Below are positions 54,134-60,266 of a DNA stretch of 64,000 nt, in pieces. How positions within the stretch are numbered: position 1 is the stretch's first letter; the number at the start of each line of letters is the position of its first letter. Source of the DNA: Saprospiraceae bacterium (lineage in GTDB: Bacteria; Bacteroidota; Bacteroidia; Chitinophagales; Saprospiraceae). The translations under genes and the position numbers were made by a program. The notes beneath the pieces were generated by a model that was given only the letters and a program-made list of their open reading frames with translations, had not been told where the DNA came from and made no database searches. Where the stretch lies: the NCBI GenBank assembly GCA_027488135.1, contig JAIYCH010000022.1, positions 62,001 to 126,000 on the forward strand, written 5' to 3'.

Positions 54134-55759
54134 ATGTCTTCTGAAAAAAATCCAAATGTAGCCTATTTCTGCATGGAATATGGCATAGACCAACGTTTTA
54201 AAGCTTACGCAGGAGGCTTGGGAATTTTGGCTGGTGATTATTTAAAAGGTGCTCACGATCACCAATATCCTATCATTGGTATTGGTATTCGTTGGAAACA
54301 AGGTTATACCGAACAAAAAATTGATGCATCAGGAAATGCTTACGATAGTTATCATAATTATAAATATGACTTTTTAGAAGATACCGGCATTACCGTTACT
54401 GTGAATATTCGAAAAGTGAAAGTTAACTGCAAAGTCTGGAAGTTAAACCAGTTTGGAAATGCAGATTTATATTTATTAGATACGGATATCCCTGACAATC
54501 ATGACTCATGGATTACTGGGCAGCTTTACGGATGGTTCGGTGAGGAGCGTATAGCCCAAGAAATTGTGCTTGGCATAGGAGGTATAAAAGCTATTAGAGC
54601 CTTAGGCTTACCAATTGATATTTATCATTTTAACGAAGGTCATGCCTTATTTGCAGGTTTTGAACTGTTAAGAGAAAAAATGGAGGATGAAGGACTTACT
54701 TTTGAAAAAGCCGTAGAGGTTGTTAAAAAGGAAGTTGTTTTTACTACCCATACGCCTATAGTGCAAGGCAATGAATCGCACCCAATAGATAAAATCATCT
54801 ACATGGGAGCTAATCTTAACTTAACAAGAGCTCAATTAACTTTTTTAGGGGGCGGAGATCCATTTAACATGACCATCGGTGCACTTAGGCTTTCAAAAAT
54901 AGCCAACGGTGTAGCGCAATTACACGGCGAAACCTCTAATAAAATGTGGGCTGAGGTCGATAAAAGAGCAGACATTCTGGCTATCACCAATGCCATTCAT
55001 CTACCTACCTGGGTGGACAATGCGATGATTCGTGCCGCAGAAGATGGGTCCGATCTTTGGGAACCACACTTACAAAATAAAAGGGCGCTCATTGATTTTA
55101 TTGAAGCAAAAAATGGTGTTCGTCTAGATGAGGAAAAATTAATTATTGGTTTTTCCCGACGTGCTGCACCTTATAAAAGATCTGACTTTATATTTTCAGA
55201 TTTGTCTATCATAGAACCTTTATTACTTGAGAAAAAATTCCAGATCGTTTTCTCTGGTAAAGCTCATCCTCTGGATGACGTTGGAAAGCTCATCGTTAAA
55301 AATTTAGTGGCTATGTCCAGGAAATATCCAAAAGCAGTGGTTTTTCTGGAAAATTACGATATATCCATTGGAAGAATGCTTACCCGCGGTTCAGATATTT
55401 GGTTAAACAATCCAAGAAGACCTTTAGAAGCGAGTGGAACATCTGGGATGAAAGCAGCCATGAATGGCGTATTAAATCTAAGTATTTTAGACGGATGGTG
55501 GCCGGAAGCCTGTGTACACGGTGTAACTGGATGGCAGTTTGGTGACGGTTTTGAACATGAAGAAGAGGAGATTCAGGACGCGCAGGATTTGAAAGCACTG
55601 TACAAAGTATTGTTGGAAGAAGTTATTCCAACCTACTATGAAAATAAGTCAGCATGGATGGACATGATGCGTGAAAGTATTTTGCAAACAAAAGAACCTT
55701 TTGCTGTAAAAAGAATGTTAGAGGAATATTATGAATTGCTCTATAAATTTGAGGCTTAG
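54134..55759 (+). CDS. glgP: Alpha-glucan (glycogen) phosphorylase, short form
   Basis: 541 aa. It releases glucose-1-phosphate from glycogen. Start NVAYFCMEYGIDQRFKAYAGGLGILAGDYLKGAHD matches the short alpha-glucan phosphorylase family (key parts: CMEYGI, AYAGGLGILAGDYLK). The pyridoxal phosphate Lys440 lies in GTSGMKAAMNGVLNLSILDGWW, and FNEGHALFAGFELLRE and FSRRAAPYKRSDF are substrate/phosphate contacts. The shorter length than animal or E. coli enzymes (about 800 aa) is normal for this type. A perfect 16-bp terminator (55791-55826) follows. The branching enzyme is at 13025-14932. Confidence 0.95.
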   Translation: MSSEKNPNVAYFCMEYGIDQRFKAYAGGLGILAGDYLKGAHDHQYPIIGIGIRWKQGYTEQKIDASGNAYDSYHNYKYDFLEDTGITVTVNIRKVKVNCKVWKLNQFGNADLYLLDTDIPDNHDSWITGQLYGWFGEERIAQEIVLGIGGIKAIRALGLPIDIYHFNEGHALFAGFELLREKMEDEGLTFEKAVEVVKKEVVFTTHTPIVQGNESHPIDKIIYMGANLNLTRAQLTFLGGGDPFNMTIGALRLSKIANGVAQLHGETSNKMWAEVDKRADILAITNAIHLPTWVDNAMIRAAEDGSDLWEPHLQNKRALIDFIEAKNGVRLDEEKLIIGFSRRAAPYKRSDFIFSDLSIIEPLLLEKKFQIVFSGKAHPLDDVGKLIVKNLVAMSRKYPKAVVFLENYDISIGRMLTRGSDIWLNNPRRPLEASGTSGMKAAMNGVLNLSILDGWWPEACVHGVTGWQFGDGFEHEEEEIQDAQDLKALYKVLLEEVIPTYYENKSAWMDMMRESILQTKEPFAVKRMLEEYYELLYKFEA

Positions 55760-55790
55760 AATTCACTTTCAAGCCCGAAAAGGGAGCGAT

Positions 55791-55826
55791 AAAGAAAAAG
55801 CCGTCAGCAATGATGGCTTTTTCTTT
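55791..55826 (+). terminator. Terminator of glgP
   Basis: 16-bp stem AAAGAAAAAGCCGTCA (55791-55806) with TGATGGCTTTTTCTTT (55811-55826), one G-U pair and a GCAA tetraloop. A close relative of the same hairpin, with preceding sequence also similar, occurs at 57779-57804. Confidence 0.9.
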
Positions 55827-55880
55827 GTCTAAAAGTGCGTTAGGCTAGTTGTATTTTTTTGTTTTTCGAGGCATATAATT

Positions 55881-55909
55881 TTTGAAAAGCTACAACGCTA
55901 TTATCTTTG
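55881..55909 (+). promoter_or_regulatory. Full Bacteroidota promoter (TTTG - 17 - TATCTTTG) of the hydrolase
   Basis: -33 box TTTG (55881-55884) is followed after 17 bases by a perfect -7 box TATCTTTG (55902-55909). It is the best two-part promoter in the window, 44 bases before the ATG at 55954. Confidence 0.75.
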
Positions 55910-55953
55910 TTATTATAGTCGAATTTCTAAAAAAATAAGTTATCCACCGAAAT

Positions 55954-56481
55954 ATGACAAACTATTTAATTGTACCAGGGCTAGGGAATTCGGGACCAGA
56001 ACATTGGCAAACCTATTTCCAAAACTCAGCGCCTAATTTTTTCCGAATTGAACAGGCTGATTGGGATATACCCACTTGTGAAGATTGGATTAAAAATATG
56101 GATGCTATGGTAACATCATTTGACTTATCATCTGTCGTTTTAATTGGACATAGTTTAGGATGTTCAACCATAGCACATTGGGCAGCAAAGTATAATAGAA
56201 ATATTAAAGGGGCAATGCTTGTTGCTCCGAGTGACCCGGAAGCAACAAATTACACTTTCCCAACAAAAGGATTTTCACCTGTTCCACTTGATAGATTGAA
56301 TTTCAATTCTATTGTTGTAGCCAGTTCAAATGACATTTGGGTTTCTTTGAATAGAGCCAAATTTTTTGCTGATAATTGGGGGAGTGAATTTATAAACATG
56401 GGTGATGCTGGGCACATTAATACAACTTCTGGCCATACTAATTGGGAAGAGGGATTGACAATTTTGAAAAAACTGGGATAA
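55954..56481 (+). CDS. RBBP9/YdeN-type alpha/beta hydrolase
   Basis: 175 aa. The opening MTNYLIVPGLGNSGPEHWQTYF and nucleophile elbow LIGHSLGCSTIAHWA (GxSxG, Ser about 71) are family signatures. The acid Asp is in VASSNDIWVS and the His in MGDAGHINTTSGH, so the triad is complete. RBBP9-type proteins are serine hydrolases of unknown native substrate. It is the first of six small plus-strand genes interspersed with 51-bp repeats; repeat copy 1 begins two bases after its stop. Confidence 0.92.
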   Translation: MTNYLIVPGLGNSGPEHWQTYFQNSAPNFFRIEQADWDIPTCEDWIKNMDAMVTSFDLSSVVLIGHSLGCSTIAHWAAKYNRNIKGAMLVAPSDPEATNYTFPTKGFSPVPLDRLNFNSIVVASSNDIWVSLNRAKFFADNWGSEFINMGDAGHINTTSGHTNWEEGLTILKKLG

Positions 56482-56483
56482 TT

Positions 56484-56534
56484 CAACCCTCCATTTTCCT
56501 TCTTTTTAGAAACTCAATCATCGCATTATAGTTG
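56484..56534 (+). repeat. 51-bp interspersed repeat, copy 1
   Basis: First of four same-orientation, indel-free 51-base copies (others at 57695, 59702, 60136). Copy 1 agrees with copy 2 at 40 of 51 positions by hand count. Conserved blocks are CAACCCT at the start, TTTTCCT at 11-17, AATCATCG at 33-40 and ATAGTTG at the end. The opposite strand reads ATG...TGA over 13 codons (56483-56521). Confidence 0.8.
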
Positions 56535-56543
56535 TATTTTTTT

Positions 56544-57359
56544 ATGATAAGGACCATTACCCCAACTTCTCCAATGCTGAAAAAGTATATTGAATGCTTC
56601 TATATTTATGAAGGTAAGTCCAACTCCGTCTTCAATTATGTAGCATTCCCTCATTTTAACACAGGACTTTCATTTTTCAAAGGAGCGTCGGTTCATAGAC
56701 AAAATTGGACGCTTCAAATTTCAGAAAACACCAATGTGGGAGTACATATTGAAATACTTGGAAAGTACATGACGCCCGTATTGGTGGAATATAAAGGACA
56801 ATTAAGAGAAATATCTATGGTATTCAAACCATTAGGATTGAATCGATTTTTCAAAGAGAATTACCTTTCCTTCGCACCTAAATTTTCCCAGGAATTAACG
56901 AATGATGTCTGGGGTCAATTTGGAGAAAGTTTATTTTCAAGTAATGATGATATTAGTAAAATAGAATCATTTCTACTTTCTCAATTTGTTGATAATCAAG
57001 AATTATCCATTATTGAAAATTCGTTGAAATTATTAGAAAATAGTAATGAGCAATTCTCTATATCAACTATTGCAAATAAGGTAGGACTTAATCTTAAAAC
57101 ATTTCAAAGACATTTTCAGAAACATCTTGGTTGTAGTCCAGTGGAATATAGGAGAATTTTCAGATTTAGAAGCTCGTTAACTAACAAATTGAACAGTTCC
57201 CAATGGAAGAATTTAACCGAAATTACCTATGAAGAAGGTTATTATGACCAGTCTTATTTAATCAAGGAGTTTAGAAAAATTACAAATCATAATCCTAAAG
57301 ACTTTTTTAAGTCTATGATCAAAGTGGATGGCGATAAGATTATATGGGAAATTAAATAG
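56544..57359 (+). CDS. AraC-family transcriptional regulator
   Basis: 271 aa from the ATG at 56544; an in-frame TTG at 56532 lies inside repeat copy 1 and is not used in this call. The N-terminal ~165 residues are a sensor-like domain (SPMLKKYIECFYIYEG, then FPHFNTGLSFFKGASV). The C-terminal 100 residues hold two helix-turn-helix units: ISTIANKVGLNLKTFQRHFQKHLGCSPVEYRRIFRFR and EEGYYDQSYLIKEFRKITNHNPKDFF. The ligand and target are unknown. A small membrane protein gene follows. Confidence 0.92.
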   Translation: MIRTITPTSPMLKKYIECFYIYEGKSNSVFNYVAFPHFNTGLSFFKGASVHRQNWTLQISENTNVGVHIEILGKYMTPVLVEYKGQLREISMVFKPLGLNRFFKENYLSFAPKFSQELTNDVWGQFGESLFSSNDDISKIESFLLSQFVDNQELSIIENSLKLLENSNEQFSISTIANKVGLNLKTFQRHFQKHLGCSPVEYRRIFRFRSSLTNKLNSSQWKNLTEITYEEGYYDQSYLIKEFRKITNHNPKDFFKSMIKVDGDKIIWEIK

Positions 57360-57426
57360 TGTCTTAAAAGTACAATTTTGAGAAATGGCTATGATTTAAT
57401 TTTGATATAAATTAAACGCCATCTCA

Positions 57427-57669
57427 ATGAAAACACCATTTAACAAATTTCTTTACCTTGGATTTTTACTCTTAGGACTGTTTCAAGCATTATTTTCTAA
57501 AGATTACATTCAAGCAGCTTCCTCCCTTGGGATTGGATTGGCTTTTGACCCTTTTGATACGGAACAAAAGTGGAATGACCGACCAACCTGGCAAAAGGCA
57601 GTTATGATTATTCACCTGGCCTTGGTCGCAGCAATGTTTGGATTTGGCATTGGGTTGAATGACAAATAG
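57427..57669 (+). CDS. Small membrane protein, unknown
   Basis: 80 aa with two hydrophobic segments (about 7-24 and 58-76: LYLGFLLLGLFQALF and AVMIIHLALVAAMFGFGIG). The middle reads AFDPFDTEQKWNDRPTWQKA. No family name assigned. It lies 67 bases after the AraC gene on the same strand, and repeat copy 2 begins 25 bases after its stop. Third bases and start context look coding. Confidence 0.7.
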   Translation: MKTPFNKFLYLGFLLLGLFQALFSKDYIQAASSLGIGLAFDPFDTEQKWNDRPTWQKAVMIIHLALVAAMFGFGIGLNDK

Positions 57670-57694
57670 ACTTTCTGCAAACTTGCATAAAGCT

Positions 57695-57745
57695 CAACCC
57701 TTTATTTTCCTGATAGTCACCAACTCAATCATCGAGTTATAGTTG
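57695..57745 (+). repeat. 51-bp interspersed repeat, copy 2
   Basis: Reference copy for the family. About 20 bases to its left are also similar to those left of copy 3 (CTTGCA-like then AGCTCAACCC against AGTTCAACCC). Opposite-strand frame 57694-57732 reads M-I-E-L-V-T-I-R-K-I-K-G-stop. The inner AACTC/GAGTT (57721-57737 area) could form a small hairpin only in this copy. Confidence 0.8.
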
Positions 57746-57778
57746 CATCTTTCGAGGAAAAGGGGAGCCACACTAGAC

Positions 57779-57804
57779 AAGCCATCAGAAATGATGGCTT
57801 TTTT
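57779..57804 (+). terminator. Terminator hairpin, related to the glgP terminator
   Basis: Perfect 9-bp stem AAGCCATCA (57779-57787) with TGATGGCTT (57792-57800), GAAA tetraloop, followed by four or more T. Apart from one base in the stem and the loop, it repeats the core of the hairpin at 55791-55826. Confidence 0.9.
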
Positions 57805-57880
57805 ATGTCTATCAATAAGTTAGTGGATTTGCATCAATTATTTTTTCAAAATGGGGTATTTCAAAAAAAATGCAATACTC

Positions 57881-57888
57881 TATCTTTG
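57881..57888 (+). promoter_or_regulatory. -7 element (TATCTTTG) flanked by inverted repeats
   Basis: Perfect TAnnTTTG box 23 bases before the ATG at 57911. It is flanked by an inverted pair GGGTATTT (57854-57861) and AAATACCC (57897-57904), and TTCAAAATGG occurs twice, at 57845-57854 and again over the start codon at 57905-57914. Confidence 0.65.
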
Positions 57889-57910
57889 TTGAAATAAAAT
57901 ACCCTTCAAA

Positions 57911-58480
57911 ATGGACCTTTTGTACCAAAATTTTATAGACCATTATTCCAACAGTCAACAACTAACCGACCATACGAAAGTAGAAATTTGCAATCATTTG
58001 TCAATCTTGCATTTGAATAAAAAGTACGTACTTATTAAAGAAAATCAACGACACTATTTTGCTTATTTTGTTATAAAAGGGGCAGTAAGAAGTTATTTTC
58101 TGAAGGATGGTATTGAAGTGAATACTTGGTTTGCTTTAGAAAATGATATGGTTGGGTCTTTGCAAAATTTTAATGATAATCCTTCAAAAGAAACCATTGA
58201 GTTGGTTGAAAATAGTACGCTAATTGCAATTAATCTAGAACAAATAAAACCTTTAATGTTTTCTAACATTCAAGTTGCCAATTTTATCAATGCAATAATT
58301 GAAGAGTACGCCCTATTTTTAGAGGACAAGATATACTTTTCTCAAATGATGAATTCAATGGATAAATATCTCATATTATTAGCCAAAGAACCTCAACTTT
58401 TCCAACGTATTCCTTTAACATATATCGCTTCCTTTCTTGGCATTACCAGAGAAACATTGAGTCGTTTGCGCGCAAAATAA
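57911..58480 (+). CDS. Crp/Fnr-family regulator (short C-terminal helix-turn-helix)
   Basis: 189 aa. The sensor part contains KKYVLIKENQRHYFAYFVIKGAVRSYFLKDGIEVNTWFALENDM (key pieces: KKYVLIKENQ, YFVIKGAVRSYF), followed by EEYALFLEDKIYFSQMMNSMDKYLILL. It ends in IPLTYIASFLGITRETLSRLRAK, the minimal helix-turn-helix common in Bacteroidota Crp-like proteins. It is probably not cAMP-regulated, since canonical phosphate-cassette residues are missing. The acyltransferase-like gene follows after 59 bases and may be its target. Confidence 0.9.
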   Translation: MDLLYQNFIDHYSNSQQLTDHTKVEICNHLSILHLNKKYVLIKENQRHYFAYFVIKGAVRSYFLKDGIEVNTWFALENDMVGSLQNFNDNPSKETIELVENSTLIAINLEQIKPLMFSNIQVANFINAIIEEYALFLEDKIYFSQMMNSMDKYLILLAKEPQLFQRIPLTYIASFLGITRETLSRLRAK

Positions 58481-58520
58481 TTTTGTGACATTTGTCAATT
58501 GAAATCATTTTTCAGCATAT

Positions 58521-58528
58521 CATTTTTG
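58521..58528 (+). promoter_or_regulatory. Weak promoter (CATTTTTG with TTG 19 bases upstream)
   Basis: One mismatch to TAnnTTTG; a TTG at 58499-58501 sits 19 bases upstream, which is the expected -33 spacing. It lies 12 bases before the first ATG (58540) of the acyltransferase-like gene. Confidence 0.35.
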
Positions 58529-58539
58529 CAGTCCGAAAA

Positions 58540-59646
58540 ATGCTACTAAAAATGAACGTAACAACTCAAACCAATCGACTTTTATCTATTGATCTTGCCA
58601 GAGGAATGGCCGTATTTTTTATGATTGCTGTTCACACGCTAGAGGTATTTGCAAGTCAAGAAGTGAAAAGTTCGTTATTCGGACAAATTATTGAATTTCT
58701 TGGTGGGCCACCCGCCGCACCTGTATTTATGACTTTGATGGGATTTTCATTCCTATACTCTGGTAAATCAGATTTAAAACCAAAACTCTTACGTGGGTTT
58801 AAAATATTTTTGAGCGGTTACGTTTTAAATATCCTAAGGGGGGTAATTCCGTTTTCGCTGGCTACTAACCTAAAACTGGATGTTGTAAAAACATTCCCCA
58901 TTGAAAAGTTTAATGAATACATGATTTTAACTACCGTTGACATATTACAGTTTGCCGGTATTGCCCTAATGATAATGGCCATTATTCAAGCGCTTAATGT
59001 CGATAAATACCTTGTATTATTGTCGGCATTTGTCATTAGTATGATTTCACCATTTCTCTGGGGAATAAAGTTAGGCATACCAATAATAGACCAAGTATTA
59101 GAACTGTTTTGGGGAGACCAGCCAATAGCGTTTAGTTTTATTGCAAATAAAATCGCATTTCCTGTTTTCCCTTGGCTTACATTTCCTCTTTTAGGAATGT
59201 TTCTTGGCGAAACAGTAAAAAATTCAAATGATTCCAATAGAATACTTAAACACTTTGGTATTGCCGGAATATTAGTCATATTAATAGGCGTTGCCATTTC
59301 ATATGATAATTATCAATATCATTTTAATGACTACTATCATAGCCGTCAAGGTGCTATGTTATTTATGTGCGGGTTTGTACTATTTTGGTTATATTTAAGT
59401 AAATTAATTTTAGACAATTTACCTGAGAACAGACTTTTTAATTTACTATTTCGCTGGAGCAAAGGCGTGACAAATATTTACTTTGTTCAATGGATTATTA
59501 TCATTTGGAGCATTGCACTTTTCGGCATTAACAGTAGCTCATTATCATTTACTATTTTGTTAATCTTGATTTTCACAGCATTATCACATTATACAAACGA
59601 ATTTATCATACACAGACAAAAAATGATTAATAAGGCAGTAGAATGA
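58540..59646 (+). CDS. HGSNAT/DUF1624-type acyltransferase-like membrane protein
   Basis: 368 aa from the ATG at 58540 (58552 also possible). The opening RLLSIDLARGMAVFFMIAVHTLEVFA matches heparan-alpha-glucosaminide N-acetyltransferase (DUF1624) catalytic-domain starts, with the putative catalytic His in VHT. About nine to ten hydrophobic segments follow, including PPAAPVFMTLMGFSFLYSG and FPVFPWLTFPLLGMFLGE. The ending SKGVTNIYFVQWIII resembles DUF418 proteins, so either of these related families may apply. Substrate unknown. Lies 59 bases after the Crp/Fnr gene, with repeat copy 3 following. Confidence 0.85.
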   Translation: MLLKMNVTTQTNRLLSIDLARGMAVFFMIAVHTLEVFASQEVKSSLFGQIIEFLGGPPAAPVFMTLMGFSFLYSGKSDLKPKLLRGFKIFLSGYVLNILRGVIPFSLATNLKLDVVKTFPIEKFNEYMILTTVDILQFAGIALMIMAIIQALNVDKYLVLLSAFVISMISPFLWGIKLGIPIIDQVLELFWGDQPIAFSFIANKIAFPVFPWLTFPLLGMFLGETVKNSNDSNRILKHFGIAGILVILIGVAISYDNYQYHFNDYYHSRQGAMLFMCGFVLFWLYLSKLILDNLPENRLFNLLFRWSKGVTNIYFVQWIIIIWSIALFGINSSSLSFTILLILIFTALSHYTNEFIIHRQKMINKAVE

Positions 59647-59701
59647 TCAATAGAATAATACCCTGCTCTTTGAAGTTTTTCTTGCAAACTTTCACGAAGT
59701 T

Positions 59702-59752
59702 CAACCCTTTAATTTCCTGATAGTTATAAACTAAAACATCGCCTTATGGTTT
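59702..59752 (+). repeat. 51-bp interspersed repeat, copy 3
   Basis: Agrees with copy 2 at 41 of 51 positions without indels. The opposite-strand frame (59701-59739) has a TAG as its third codon but regains the V/I-T-I-R-K-x-K-G ending, so this copy is a broken version. Confidence 0.78.
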
Positions 59753-59782
59753 TAACTTTATTTTTAATTTCAACTTATTAAA

Positions 59783-60154
59783 ATGAATACCATGTTATTC
59801 CCCAAAATATCGCTAGTGCTTAATATTCTAGTGTTAATTCCTGTTTGCTCAGGAATAATTCTGAAGGCCAATTGGGCTGTTGATTCTTATGGAATTGAAA
59901 CGCCAGCCCGAGGCATTTTGCTTTCTATCTATTTAGCTATCCTTATTTTTTCTTCTCTGCTTTTGTTCAAATTTGACCCCAAGTTTGTAATGGCGCTTTT
60001 ATCTGTTCAAATTATATACAAATTATTAAGTCCAATGATGGTTGGTACTATTTCGAATCCTGTAATTATAAGTAATATTTTTATTGCCCTATTTCATTCA
60101 TATAGCGTGTGGAAAATAGTCTTGAATGAAAAAATCAACCCTTTAGTTTCTTAA
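59783..60154 (+). CDS. Small four-helix membrane protein, unknown
   Basis: 123 aa with four hydrophobic segments (about 9-27, 42-63, 68-82, 90-112). Motifs are few: CSGIILKANWAVDSYGIETPARGILLSIY and FKFDPKFVMALLSVQIIYKLLS. It is reminiscent of small DoxX-like or DUF4345-like membrane proteins, but I cannot decide. The last six codons (INPLVS and stop) are supplied by the start of repeat copy 4, so the gene end and the repeat coincide. Confidence 0.7.
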   Translation: MNTMLFPKISLVLNILVLIPVCSGIILKANWAVDSYGIETPARGILLSIYLAILIFSSLLLFKFDPKFVMALLSVQIIYKLLSPMMVGTISNPVIISNIFIALFHSYSVWKIVLNEKINPLVS

Positions 60155-60186
60155 TAGTAACGTACTTAATCATCGAATCATAGTTG
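60136..60186 (+). repeat. 51-bp interspersed repeat, copy 4
   Basis: Agrees with copy 2 at 42 of 51 positions, no indels. Overlaps the 3' end of the small membrane protein gene by 19 bases. Opposite-strand frame 60135-60173 reads M-I-K-Y-V-T-I-K-K-L-K-G-stop. Confidence 0.8.
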
Positions 60187-60266
60187 CGTCGTTCGTCTGT
60201 AATGAGTGCCATTATAGATATTGTAACAAAATTTTAGCTGATTTAAATTGATTTTAAGGGGTGTTT

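Noticed and set aside
56484-60186. The 51-bp repeats as integron attC sites
   Set aside because: The 5' ends read [AG]NTCAAC, close to the attC core RYYYAAC, and CAAC/GTTG ends are inverted, but the right end is not GTTRRRY, the two halves do not pair along their length, and no integrase gene is seen. A GTTAGGC at 55838-55844 looks like an attC core but stands alone.
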